64,000 bases of DNA from an uncultured Lachnospiraceae bacterium. GTDB lineage: Bacteria; Bacillota; Clostridia; Lachnospirales; Lachnospiraceae. Below are positions 8,636 to 17,377 of this stretch, one piece after another; position 1 is the first letter of the stretch, and each line of letters begins with the position of its first letter. The translations under genes and the position numbers were made by a program. Under the pieces are notes generated by a model. That model worked only from the letters and a program-made list of their open reading frames with translations. It was not told where the DNA came from and did no database searches. The DNA is taken from NCBI GenBank assembly GCA_905209075.1, contig CAJLRL010000002.1, positions 124,001-188,000 of the forward strand. The letters run 5' to 3'.

Positions 8636-10120
8636 ATGAATAACATTCCAAAAATGAAGATCGGTATCGTGGCAGTCAGCCGTGACTGTTTCCCGGAGAG
8701 TTTATCAGTAAACAGAAGAAAAGCATTAGTAGATGCTTATGCTGCAAAATATGACGCAGCAGATATTTATGAGTGTCCTGTATGTATCGTGGAGAGCGAG
8801 ATACATATGGTACAGGCATTAGACGACATCAAGGCAGCAGGCTGTAACGCACTCTGCGTATATCTTGGAAACTTCGGACCAGAGATTTCAGAAACACTTC
8901 TTGCAAAGCATTTCGACGGACCAAAGATGTTTGTCGCAGCAGCAGAGGAGACACAGGACAATCTGATCCAGGGACGTGGAGATGCATACTGCGGTATGTT
9001 AAATGCAAGCTACAATCTGGCTCTTAGAAATATAGGAGCATATATACCAGAATACCCTGTAGGAGATGCAGAGGACTGTGCAGACATGATCCATGATTTC
9101 CTGCCTGTTGCAAGAGCCATATACGGACTTAACAATTTAAAGATCATATCATTTGGTCCAAGACCACTTAACTTCCTTGCATGTAATGCTCCTATCAAGC
9201 AGCTTTACAACATGGGTGTTGAGATCGAGGAAAACTCAGAGCTTGATCTTTTCGCAGCATTTAACAATCATGCGGGAGATCCAAGAATCCCTGACGTGGT
9301 AAAAGATATGGAAAACGAGCTTGGCGAGGGCAATAAAAAGCCTGAGATCCTTGAGAAACTTGCACAGTATGAGCTTACACTTTTAGACTGGGTTGATGCT
9401 CACAAGGGCTACAGAAAATATGTTGCTATCGCAGGAAAATGCTGGCCTGCATTCCAGACACAGTTTGGTTTTGTGCCTTGTTATGTAAACAGCCGTCTTA
9501 CAGGAAGAGGAATCCCGGTATCGTGTGAGGTTGACATCTACGGAGTATTAAGTGAGTTCATCGGAACATGTGTCAGCGAGGATGTAGTCACACTTCTTGA
9601 CATCAACAATTCAGTACCAAAGGATATGTACAAAGAGTCTATCGAGGGTAAATTCGACTACAAGCATACAGATACATTCATGGGCTTCCACTGTGGAAAT
9701 ACATGCTCAAAGAAGATCACAAAGCCTGAGATGAAATATCAGATGATCATGGCAAGAAGCCTTCCAATCGAGGTTACAAACGGAACACTTGAGGGAGATA
9801 TCGTACCTGGAGATATCACATTCTATCGTCTCCAGTCAACAGCCGATAACAAGATCCGTGCATATGTGGCACAGGGTGAGGTACTTCCTGTTGCAACACG
9901 CTCATTCGGCGGCATAGGTGTATTTGCTATAAAAGAGATGGGACGTTTCTATCGTCACGTACTCATTGAGAAGAACTACCCACATCACGGAGCAGTTGCT
10001 TTCGGACATTACGGAAAAGCTCTTTTTGAGGTATTCAAATATATCGGAGTGCCAATGGAGGATGTCAATTACAACCAGCCTGCATCACTTCCGTACAAGA
10101 CAGAAAATCCATTCTGTTAG
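8636..10120 (+). CDS. FucI/AraA-fold sugar isomerase (COG2407), probable xylose isomerase
   Basis: 494 aa cytoplasmic protein of the L-fucose/L-arabinose isomerase-like family. The N-terminal two-thirds form the alpha/beta domains (IVAVSRDCFP, CVYLGNFGPE, AGKCWPAFQTQFGF, CEVDIYGVLSEFIG), and the C-terminal domain has FHCGNTCSKK and YPHHGAVAFGHYGKALF, supplying the Glu/Asp/His metal ligands of this fold. Directly downstream is xylulokinase, and no classic XylA occurs in the window. In Clostridium acetobutylicum, as I recall, a COG2407 protein beside a xylulokinase serves as a non-homologous xylose isomerase, so that role is preferred here. L-fucose or another ketose product remains possible. 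It starts after AAGGAG. Confidence 0.8.
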   Translation: MNNIPKMKIGIVAVSRDCFPESLSVNRRKALVDAYAAKYDAADIYECPVCIVESEIHMVQALDDIKAAGCNALCVYLGNFGPEISETLLAKHFDGPKMFVAAAEETQDNLIQGRGDAYCGMLNASYNLALRNIGAYIPEYPVGDAEDCADMIHDFLPVARAIYGLNNLKIISFGPRPLNFLACNAPIKQLYNMGVEIEENSELDLFAAFNNHAGDPRIPDVVKDMENELGEGNKKPEILEKLAQYELTLLDWVDAHKGYRKYVAIAGKCWPAFQTQFGFVPCYVNSRLTGRGIPVSCEVDIYGVLSEFIGTCVSEDVVTLLDINNSVPKDMYKESIEGKFDYKHTDTFMGFHCGNTCSKKITKPEMKYQMIMARSLPIEVTNGTLEGDIVPGDITFYRLQSTADNKIRAYVAQGEVLPVATRSFGGIGVFAIKEMGRFYRHVLIEKNYPHHGAVAFGHYGKALFEVFKYIGVPMEDVNYNQPASLPYKTENPFC

Positions 10121-10140
10121 AATATTTCTAAAGTACTTTA

Positions 10141-10186
10141 ATGTACTCTCAGAATGCTTCGTTTGAAGAAGATTCCGGGAGTACAT
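10141..10186. repeat. Dispersed palindrome, copy 2 of 3
   Basis: ATGTACTCTCAGAAT (10141-10155) and ATTCCGGGAGTACAT (10172-10186) form a stem with a 16-nt loop (a T-G pair and one A-C mismatch). It lies in the 88-bp gap between the isomerase and xylB. Sequence and loop match the copies at 536-579 (reverse orientation) and 46087-46130. Confidence 0.85.
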
Positions 10187-10208
10187 TTTATATAAAAGGA
10201 GGAATTAC

Positions 10209-11675
10209 ATGCTATATATAGGTATAGATCTGGGTACAAGCGCAGTAAAGCTTCTACTCATGGATGAGACAGGAAAAGTATTAAATATAGTTTCAAAAGA
10301 ATATCCGCTGAGTTTTCCAAATCCGGGCTGGTCGGAGCAGAATCCATCAGACTGGTGGGCACAGAGCAAGGCCGGACTTAAAGAACTGACAGCAAATGTG
10401 GATAAAAATAGTATTGCTGGGATAAGCTTCGGAGGACAGATGCACGGACTTGTTGTACTGGATGAGAATGATGAGGTGATAAGACCGGCAATACTCTGGA
10501 ATGACGGAAGGACACAGAAAGAAACAGACTATCTCAATAACGAGATCGGAAAAGAAAAATTATCCAAGCTTACCGGAAACATTGCATTTGCAGGATTTAC
10601 TGCACCGAAGATACTGTGGCTTAAGGCAAATGAGCCACAGAACTTTGCAAAGATCAAAAAGATCATGCTTCCAAAGGACTATATAGCATATCGTCTGACA
10701 GGAGAGTTCAGTACGGATTATTCTGATGCATCAGGAATGCTGCTTCTTGATGTGAAAAATAAATGCTGGTCAAAGGAGATGCTTGAAATCTGTGGCGTAA
10801 AAGAAGAGTGGATGCCAAAGCTTTACGAAAGCTATGAGAAGACCGGGACATTAAAGCCGGATGTTGCAGAAGAACTTGGTTTTCCGGCAGAATGCATAGT
10901 TGCAGCAGGAGCAGGGGATAATGCTGCTGCGGCTATTGGAACCGGAACTGTAGGTGCAGGAAAGTGTAATCTTTCTCTTGGAACAAGCGGAACACTTTTC
11001 ATTACAAGCGACAAATTCGGAGTAGATCCTCACAATGCACTTCATTCATTTGACCATGCGGACGGAGCATATCATTTGATGGGCTGTATGCTTTCAGCCG
11101 CAAGCTGTAACAATTGGTGGATGAAAGATATCCTGCATACCGATGACTTTGCAGATGAACAGAAGCCGCTCGATGAGGAAGGAAGACTCGGTGAGAACCA
11201 TGTGTACTTCCTTCCGTATCTGATGGGTGAACGTTCGCCTCATAATGATCCGTCGGCAAGAGCTTCGTTTATCGGTATGAGCATGGACACAAGCCGTGCT
11301 GATATGCTTCAGGCGGTTTTCGAGGGTGTAGCATATGGGCTAAGGGATTCGCTTGAGGTGGCACGAAGTCTTGGAGTGGCACCAGAGCGCACAACAATCT
11401 GCGGTGGTGGTGCCAAAAGCCCGCTTTGGCGAAAAATTGTCGCAAACATCATGAATATGAAGGTTGATACCGTAGAGGTAGAGGAAGGACCGGCATATGG
11501 CGGTGCAATCCTTGCAGCAGTAGCAGATGGGTGCTTCAATAACGTTGAAGAAGCCACAGCCAAAATAGTAAAGAAAAAAGATACGACAGAGCCTGACCTG
11601 GTATTAGTAGAAAAATATGAGCAGGGTTATCAGAAATTTAAAAAATTCTATCCTGCACTAAAAGGGTTATTCTAG
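10209..11675 (+). CDS. xylB: Xylulokinase
   Basis: FGGY-family kinase, 488 aa, phosphorylates D-xylulose to D-xylulose 5-phosphate. Evidence: N-terminal IGIDLGTSAVKLLLMDE, GGQMHGLVVLD (typical of XylB), ILWNDGRTQKE, AGAGDNAAAAIGTG, MGERSPHNDP and the C-terminal CGGGAKSPLWRKI. Length is normal. It follows the isomerase by 88 bp, with a palindromic repeat in the gap, and starts after AAAGGAGGAATTAC. Its product feeds the transketolase/transaldolase genes 3 kb downstream. Confidence 0.93.
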   Translation: MLYIGIDLGTSAVKLLLMDETGKVLNIVSKEYPLSFPNPGWSEQNPSDWWAQSKAGLKELTANVDKNSIAGISFGGQMHGLVVLDENDEVIRPAILWNDGRTQKETDYLNNEIGKEKLSKLTGNIAFAGFTAPKILWLKANEPQNFAKIKKIMLPKDYIAYRLTGEFSTDYSDASGMLLLDVKNKCWSKEMLEICGVKEEWMPKLYESYEKTGTLKPDVAEELGFPAECIVAAGAGDNAAAAIGTGTVGAGKCNLSLGTSGTLFITSDKFGVDPHNALHSFDHADGAYHLMGCMLSAASCNNWWMKDILHTDDFADEQKPLDEEGRLGENHVYFLPYLMGERSPHNDPSARASFIGMSMDTSRADMLQAVFEGVAYGLRDSLEVARSLGVAPERTTICGGGAKSPLWRKIVANIMNMKVDTVEVEEGPAYGGAILAAVADGCFNNVEEATAKIVKKKDTTEPDLVLVEKYEQGYQKFKKFYPALKGLF

Positions 11676-11679
11676 AAGA

Positions 11680-11712
11680 AATGTCACTGCGAAATGCAGT
11701 GGCATTTTTTTA
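11680..11712 (+). terminator. Terminator after xylB
   Basis: ATGTCACTGC and GCAGTGGCAT pair around a short loop, followed by a T-run, immediately after the xylB stop. Confidence 0.88.
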
Positions 11713-11801
11713 GAATTCTAAATCGGGTTGTAAAAATAGGAAAAAAGATATAATATATAAATATATTGGCAGAAGGTTTTAACATTTTATTGGAGGTTTT
11801 T

Positions 11802-13271
11802 ATGGCTGACACAAGAGAGGATTTCGAGAAACAGGCTGATGAATACTATGAGGAAGCAAGAGAGTGTTTTGATGATATAAAAGTATCACAGGCTGCGGGT
11901 TTACTGCACAATGCGGTAAGCATGTACAAAAAGGCTGAATGTCAGGAAAAAGTGGCAAACAGTCTTAATATGCTGGGTGTTGTATATGCTGCTTTGGGCG
12001 ATAGCGGGATGTCTATGGATTGTTATATAGAAGCACTGGATATTGCATTGGAAAATGGATACAGTGATATAATCATGCTTTTATATAACAATATAGGCTC
12101 TAAATATCAGGAAATAGGCAGACACGATAAAGCTATTGTGTATTTTAAAAAGTCGATCCTGGAACTGAAAAAACTCATAGTACGTGAAAAGAAGTCATAC
12201 TACAGATGGCTTTTATTCTCAAATCTTAACTTATGTATTTCTTACACCGGAATGGGAGAATATGATCTGGCAGAAAAGTATTTAAATGAGGCACTTGCTT
12301 ACAGCGAGATCGAAAAAGATGAAGATAGCATCTTTTTTATTGATATAGCACAGGCACAGCTTTTCTGGGATATGGGGCGTGAGGATGAAGTGCGGCAGCA
12401 TGTAGATGAGCTTGTTGAAGGAGCACTTGCACATGTAGGGGTATCGGACTATGTGCTTGAAATAAAAAACCTGTGCAATCTTTTCATGGAGATGGGAGAA
12501 TTCGATGCATGGGCTATGGTTGTATCCAGCTTTGAGCGCAATATATCAACAATGGGAAATATATATTACCAGATTTCCTGTGTAGAAATGTGGATGAAAT
12601 ATTACCGTGCGATCGGAGAAGTGGATAAATACAACGAACTTTGCATACAATATGTCAATCTGCATATCGAACAGGAAAATTACCAGACAGAGCGTATGTG
12701 CGAGATGATAGACTTAAAGCTTGAACTTCAGGAAAAAGAGTTTGAAAACAAGAAAGTTATGTCTGCAGCTAATACTGACAGGTTGACAGGTTTTGGAAAC
12801 AGATATATGATGCTGGATGATTTTGAAAATGCGTTTCCGCAATGTACGCAGAATGGTGGCCTTACTATAGGTATAGTTGATATTGATTTCTTTAAAGCAT
12901 TCAATAAAACCAATGGAAGGATGACAAGTGATGATGCCATAAAAATCATTTCAGATGCAATAAGAAACAGCATAGATGGAGTAGGGCAGGGTTATAGATT
13001 TAACGGAGATGAATTCTATCTGATATTGAAAAATACCGACAAAACACAGATAAAAGCTATTGCGGACAGGATAAGTGAGACAGTAAAGAAAAAGAAGATC
13101 ATAAATCCGGGTTCGAAAATAGATAAATATCTTACAGTTTCGCAGGCTTATATAATAGCTGAGGATCTTGCTGTGCCAGATGAATACGGAAGGGTATTCA
13201 ACAAGGTTGACACAGCACTTGACAGTGTAAAAGAAAACGGAAGAAACGCATATATAATCGGTACATATTAA
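11802..13271 (+). CDS. TPR-repeat protein with degenerate GGDEF domain
   Basis: 489 aa, soluble. Residues ~1-300 are helical repeats of TPR type (NMLGVVYAALGDSGMSMDCY, NNIGSKYQEIGRHDKAIVYF, MGEYDLAEKYLNEAL), followed by a coiled linker and a GGDEF domain (about 325-489: TDRLTGFGNRYMM, VDIDFFKAFN). The signature is NGDEF (FNGDEFYLI) instead of GGDEF, so diguanylate cyclase activity is uncertain; it may bind GTP or act as a sensor. Start 11802 was chosen for TGGAGG five bases upstream; an in-frame TTG at 11766 is less likely. Its TAA shares bases with the stop of the convergent gene. Confidence 0.85.
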   Translation: MADTREDFEKQADEYYEEARECFDDIKVSQAAGLLHNAVSMYKKAECQEKVANSLNMLGVVYAALGDSGMSMDCYIEALDIALENGYSDIIMLLYNNIGSKYQEIGRHDKAIVYFKKSILELKKLIVREKKSYYRWLLFSNLNLCISYTGMGEYDLAEKYLNEALAYSEIEKDEDSIFFIDIAQAQLFWDMGREDEVRQHVDELVEGALAHVGVSDYVLEIKNLCNLFMEMGEFDAWAMVVSSFERNISTMGNIYYQISCVEMWMKYYRAIGEVDKYNELCIQYVNLHIEQENYQTERMCEMIDLKLELQEKEFENKKVMSAANTDRLTGFGNRYMMLDDFENAFPQCTQNGGLTIGIVDIDFFKAFNKTNGRMTSDDAIKIISDAIRNSIDGVGQGYRFNGDEFYLILKNTDKTQIKAIADRISETVKKKKIINPGSKIDKYLTVSQAYIIAEDLAVPDEYGRVFNKVDTALDSVKENGRNAYIIGTY

Positions 13272-14299
13272 TCATTGTACATAACTACCTGATTACGGCC
13301 ATTGTTCTTAGCTTCATAGAGAGCAGTGTCCGCATTTTGGATAGTTTTCTGGTAATCACCACCATCATAGACAGCAACACCTACAGAAATAGTGACTTTT
13401 CCAACAGCAAATTTGGTGTTTTCAACCGCTTTGCGGAATGCATCAGCATGTTCAATAAAATTTCCACAGGATTCTTTCATAATTACAACAAATTCTTCGC
13501 CACCCCAGCGTATTAACAGTTCGTTTGGGTGTAGGATTGATCTGACGGCATTTGTAACACCTATGAGCACATCATCACCTGCAGTATGTCCATAGGTATC
13601 ATTTATCAATTTAAATTTATCAAGATCATATATTGCAATAGCAATGGGAGTATCAGCGGTATTTTTAAATAGGTGCTTCTCATCCGTGAGAGAAGATATT
13701 ATGTTGCGGTTGTATGCACCTGTAAGCACGTCATGGCGCAGATGATCTTCTAATTTTAATTTCATATCCATCTGATCACGATAGGTCTTTTCGATAATTA
13801 CATCAAATATAAATATTCCCATATATAGAGGAATGCCGAGTAAAAACATCATGGCAAAATCAGGATAATGTATGAAAGGTTCTGCAATAGAGATATCTAA
13901 AAACAATAGTCCATGACCTATAAAAGCCAATTTAAGGGGTGCAGCAATTCCTAAAACTAAAAATATAAAATTTATAATGATAAAACCTACACAAGCAAAT
14001 CTTAAGTCATCCAGAAAATAGCATGCCCAGATAGTACACCACATTACACAATGAGCAACGAAATAACTCATGGGAACCATGATCCTAAAAGAATTTGTTT
14101 TATGGTTAAGTATCATAAATATGGTAAATGGCAGAAGTATGGAAAATCTTGGAATAAGTGTGGTAAGTTCAAATCTCCCGAAAAGATAACAATCGGATAA
14201 ATAATATCCGATTGAAAGAATGCTGACAGCTATTATCATACATGTGTTTATAGTTCTATAATATTCAAATTTTGATTGATAGTATTTGTTTTTGTTCAT
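13268..14299 (-). CDS. Membrane diguanylate cyclase
   Basis: 343 aa. The N-terminal half (about 15-170) has several hydrophobic segments forming a membrane sensor domain; the C-terminal half is a GGDEF domain (about 180-340) with DVLTGAYNRN, IYDLDKFKLINDTYGH and a canonical WGGEEFVVI signature. The expected activity is synthesis of cyclic di-GMP from two GTP. No EAL domain. Start at 14299 was chosen because GGGGG lies just upstream; an in-frame start at 14332 has no such site. A good promoter lies at 14355-14383. Confidence 0.88.
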   Translation of the reverse strand: MNKNKYYQSKFEYYRTINTCMIIAVSILSIGYYLSDCYLFGRFELTTLIPRFSILLPFTIFMILNHKTNSFRIMVPMSYFVAHCVMWCTIWACYFLDDLRFACVGFIIINFIFLVLGIAAPLKLAFIGHGLLFLDISIAEPFIHYPDFAMMFLLGIPLYMGIFIFDVIIEKTYRDQMDMKLKLEDHLRHDVLTGAYNRNIISSLTDEKHLFKNTADTPIAIAIYDLDKFKLINDTYGHTAGDDVLIGVTNAVRSILHPNELLIRWGGEEFVVIMKESCGNFIEHADAFRKAVENTKFAVGKVTISVGVAVYDGGDYQKTIQNADTALYEAKNNGRNQVVMYND

Positions 14300-14354
14300 T
14301 AAATCCCCCTGATATTCTGCAAAAAAATTCACATATGCAAAATACTCTGTGACT

Positions 14355-14383
14355 ATTATACTATATGGGGACGCATATTACAA
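14355..14383 (-). promoter_or_regulatory. Sigma-A promoter of the membrane GGDEF gene
   Basis: On the minus strand TTGTAA (14383-14378), a 17-nt spacer and TATAAT (14360-14355), about 60 bp upstream of the start codon. Confidence 0.75.
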
Positions 14384-14448
14384 TACAGACTAAAAAAATA
14401 AAGAAGCGAAATATGACGATAAATAAGCAAAAGAAAATAAAACAAAAT

Positions 14449-14490
14449 AAAAACTATCACAGCCGGAGGGAAGTGGCGTGATAGTTTTTA
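14449..14490. terminator. Terminator of the transaldolase-transketolase operon
   Basis: AAACTATCAC (14451-14460) pairs with GTGATAGTTT (14478-14487), flanked by A and T runs. It lies downstream of the transketolase gene on the minus strand. Confidence 0.85.
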
Positions 14491-14546
14491 TTTAATAGTG
14501 TTTTGGTTTTTAACTATATGATTAAATAGGAAAATATGAAAAATGA

Positions 14547-15488
14547 TTATTTAACATAATCTTTAACAGAGGAATAAATTCCTTCTGCGTTGAGACCGTA
14601 TTTCTCAAGAAGAGCAACAGCTGGACCGGATTCACCGAAGCAATCCTGGATACCTATTGTCTTAACAGGAGTTGGAGCTTTACGTGAAAGTACTTCACAG
14701 ACAGCTGAACCAAGACCTCCTATTACAGAATGCTCTTCGACAGTTACAACCTTTCCACATTCTTTGGCAGCTGAAACGATAAGATCTTCATCGATCGGCT
14801 TTATAGTATGGATGTTTATAACTTTAGCATTTATTCCATCAGCAGCCAGCTTTTCAGCAGCAGCTAATGATTCTGAGACACAAAGTCCTGTAGCAATAAT
14901 TGCAACATCTGAGCCTTCACGGAGAGTTACACCTTTACCGATCTCGAATTTATAATCAGGATTATCGTTGATCACAGGAACGGCAAGACGACCAAATCTC
15001 ATATATACAGGACCATCGTGTTCATAAGCAGCTTTTACGGCAGCTTTTGCCTCAACATCATCACTTGGGTTTAAGATGACCATGCCAGGAATTGTGCGCA
15101 TGAGGGCAATATCCTCATTACACTGGTGTGTGGCACCATCTTCACCAACAGAGATACCGGCATGTGTAGCACCGATTTTTACGTTGAGGTGTGGATATCC
15201 TACGGAGTTACGAACCTGCTCGAAAGCACGTCCGGCAGCAAACATTGCAAATGAACTTGCAAATGGGACTTTTCCTGTGGTTGAAAGTCCGGCTGCTATA
15301 CCTATCATATTACACTCTGCGATACCACAATCTATATGACGCTCTGGAAATTCTTTTTTGAATATAGCAGTCTGTGTTGCGGCTGCAAGATCAGCGTCGA
15401 GTACATATACGTTGTCATGTTCTTTGGCAAGCTCTACGAGAGCGTTTCCGTAGCTGACACGTGTAGCGATTTTCTTTACTTCTGACAT
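14547..15488 (-). CDS. Transketolase, C-terminal subunit
   Basis: 313 aa; carries the pyrimidine-binding and C-terminal domains of transketolase as a separate polypeptide, the split form common in Firmicutes. Evidence: ATRVSYGNALVELAKEHDNV, the activating Glu in DCGIAECNMIGIAAG, SFAMFAAGRAFEQVRNS and the C-terminal VVTVEEHSVIGGLGSAV. It pairs with the N-terminal subunit encoded just upstream (13-bp overlap) to make the active enzyme, which moves two-carbon units between pentose and triose/tetrose phosphates. Confidence 0.94.
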   Translation of the reverse strand: MSEVKKIATRVSYGNALVELAKEHDNVYVLDADLAAATQTAIFKKEFPERHIDCGIAECNMIGIAAGLSTTGKVPFASSFAMFAAGRAFEQVRNSVGYPHLNVKIGATHAGISVGEDGATHQCNEDIALMRTIPGMVILNPSDDVEAKAAVKAAYEHDGPVYMRFGRLAVPVINDNPDYKFEIGKGVTLREGSDVAIIATGLCVSESLAAAEKLAADGINAKVINIHTIKPIDEDLIVSAAKECGKVVTVEEHSVIGGLGSAVCEVLSRKAPTPVKTIGIQDCFGESGPAVALLEKYGLNAEGIYSSVKDYVK

Positions 15489-16315
15489 AATGCTTCACCT
15501 ACTTTCTCGAGATCAGCCATTGCAATGGCGTATTCCTCGTCATTTGGAGCCTTTCCGTGCCATCCGACCTGGTTTTCCATGAAAGAAACACCTTTGCCTT
15601 TTACTGTGTGTGCAATGATGGCTGTAGGCATACCCTTTGTGGCTTTTGCCTCTGCGAAAGCAGCAGCAATCTGATCCATGTCGTTACCATCTTTAAGATC
15701 GATAACATGGAAGTTGAAAGCTTTGAATTTATCAACAATAGGATACGGTGAACATACCTGATCTACAGGTCCGTCAATCTGAAGACCATTGTTATCAACG
15801 ATTACTACTAAATTGTCAAGTTTGCGGAAACCTGCGAACATAGCTGCTTCCCATACCTGACCTTCCTGAATTTCTCCATCACCTAAGAGTGTATAAACTC
15901 TGTAACTGTCATTTGAAAGTTTAGCTGAAAGAGCCATTCCGACAGCTGCTGAAATACCCTGTCCTAAAGAACCGCTTGACATATCGACACCAGGAATGTG
16001 TTTCATGTCAGGGTGTCCCTGAAGATAAGAGCCAAGATGACGAAGTGTTTTTAAATCCTCTACAGGAAAATATCCTCTCTGTGCAAGTGTGGAATAAAGA
16101 CCTGGAGCAGTATGACCTTTTGATAATACGAAACGGTCTCTGTCAGCCTTCTTTGGATCTTTTGGGTCGATATTCATCTCTTCAAAATATAAGTAAGTGA
16201 AAATATCTGCAGCTGAGAGTGATCCGCCCGGATGACCGGCTTTTGCAGCATGTACACCGGTAATGATACCTTTGCGGACTTCATTAGCTGTAATCTGAAG
16301 CTTCGTTTTGTTCAT
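15476..16315 (-). CDS. Transketolase, N-terminal subunit
   Basis: 279 aa; thiamine-diphosphate-binding half of transketolase. Evidence: AAKAGHPGGSLSAADIFTYL, SKGHTAPGLYSTLA, the TPP motif GDGEIQEGQVWEAAM ending at NNGLQIDG. The subunit order N then C with overlapping ends implies coupled translation. Downstream of transaldolase in the same direction, it completes the non-oxidative pentose phosphate shunt needed to use xylulose 5-phosphate and ribulose 5-phosphate made from xylose and arabinose. Confidence 0.95.
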   Translation of the reverse strand: MNKTKLQITANEVRKGIITGVHAAKAGHPGGSLSAADIFTYLYFEEMNIDPKDPKKADRDRFVLSKGHTAPGLYSTLAQRGYFPVEDLKTLRHLGSYLQGHPDMKHIPGVDMSSGSLGQGISAAVGMALSAKLSNDSYRVYTLLGDGEIQEGQVWEAAMFAGFRKLDNLVVIVDNNGLQIDGPVDQVCSPYPIVDKFKAFNFHVIDLKDGNDMDQIAAAFAEAKATKGMPTAIIAHTVKGKGVSFMENQVGWHGKAPNDEEYAIAMADLEKVGEALCQK

Positions 16316-16385
16316 TTTTTGTCTCCTTTTTATGTATTAGGGTAAATGGTTATTACGATTAAATCCCTAATGAATATCATATATA

Positions 16386-16415
16386 ATTATGAGGACTGTT
16401 TCAAGTCCCCATAAT
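16386..16415 (-). other. Intercistronic hairpin between transaldolase and transketolase
   Basis: ATTATGAGGACT (16386-16397) and AGTCCCCATAAT (16404-16415) form a near-perfect 12-bp stem with a 6-nt loop. No T-run follows on the minus strand, so mRNA stabilisation or processing is more likely than termination. A second pair, TTAGGG/CCCTAA, lies at 16337-16370 in the transketolase leader. Confidence 0.6.
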
Positions 16416-16438
16416 GACTTTATTTCGGGTAATTTAGA

Positions 16439-17092
16439 TTATTCTCCAAAAACAGCTTTGTAGTCAGCCTGAAATTTAACAATACCCTGATCTGTAAGAG
16501 GATGCTTTGTCATCTGCTCAATAACTTTGTAAGGGATTGTTGCGATATCTGCACCGGCAAGAGCACAATCTGTTACATGGATCGGATTTCTGATAGAAGC
16601 AGCGATGATCTCTGTCTCATATCCGTAAATATCAAAAATTTCTGCGATCTGTCTTATAAGCTCGATACCAGGCTGGCTGATATCATCAAGTCTGCCAAGG
16701 AATGGTGAAACATATGTAGCACCTGCATTTGCAGCAAGGATTGCCTGATTTGCAGAAAAGATAAGTGTAACGTTTGTTTTGATTCCTTCAGATGAAAGAA
16801 CTTTTACTGCCTTAAGACCTTCTACTGTCATAGGAATCTTAACTACCATGTTTGGGTGGATGGATGCGATCTGGCGTCCCTCCTTGATCATGCCTTCGGC
16901 ATCAACAGTAGTAGCTTTTACTTCACCACTGATAGGTCCGTCAACGATGGATGTGATTTCTTTTATAACTTCATTGAAATCTCTTCCTTCTTTTGCGATA
17001 AGTGATGGATTTGTGGTAACTCCACAGATAACCCCCATATCATTTGCTTTCTTAATATCCTCTACATTAGCTGTATCAACGAAAAATTTCAT
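16439..17092 (-). CDS. Transaldolase (TalC/fructose-6-phosphate aldolase family)
   Basis: 217 aa, the short single-domain transaldolase class. Evidence: FFVDTANVEDIKKANDMG at the N-terminus, the Schiff-base lysine in NMVVKIPMTVEG, TLIFSANQAILAANAGATY and SPFLGRLDD. It exchanges three-carbon units between sedoheptulose 7-phosphate and glyceraldehyde 3-phosphate; some relatives are fructose-6-phosphate aldolases, but linkage to transketolase favours transaldolase. First gene of a probable three-gene operon, divergent from a DeoR regulator 285 bp away. It starts after GGAGG. Confidence 0.93.
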   Translation of the reverse strand: MKFFVDTANVEDIKKANDMGVICGVTTNPSLIAKEGRDFNEVIKEITSIVDGPISGEVKATTVDAEGMIKEGRQIASIHPNMVVKIPMTVEGLKAVKVLSSEGIKTNVTLIFSANQAILAANAGATYVSPFLGRLDDISQPGIELIRQIAEIFDIYGYETEIIAASIRNPIHVTDCALAGADIATIPYKVIEQMTKHPLTDQGIVKFQADYKAVFGE

Positions 17093-17160
17093 TTCAAATA
17101 CCTCCGTTCGTAATTGACTATGTTTATTTTATGTTTAAAATATATCACTAATGAAAACTA

Positions 17161-17232
17161 AATGCAAGATAAAATTACAAAATAAAAGTAAAAACAAAAA
17201 TAAAAACAAATAAACAAAAGAATAAAAGGGAA
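17161..17232. promoter_or_regulatory. A-rich spacer with direct repeats, possible DeoR site
   Basis: The gap between the divergent transaldolase and DeoR genes holds an A-rich tract with repeated AAAACAAA-like units. DeoR-family repressors often bind such direct repeats near their own gene; binding here is a guess. Confidence 0.3.
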
Positions 17233-17377
17233 AAATGCGAAAGTTTTACTGGATTTTCTTACAGGATTCATATAATATATTGATTATAGATAGCTATTCA
17301 GTACGAAAGTATGTGGTACCGTATATTTCGCAGGAAAATTTAAGCTGTTTATTGGTTATTGGATTTATGGAGGATAT

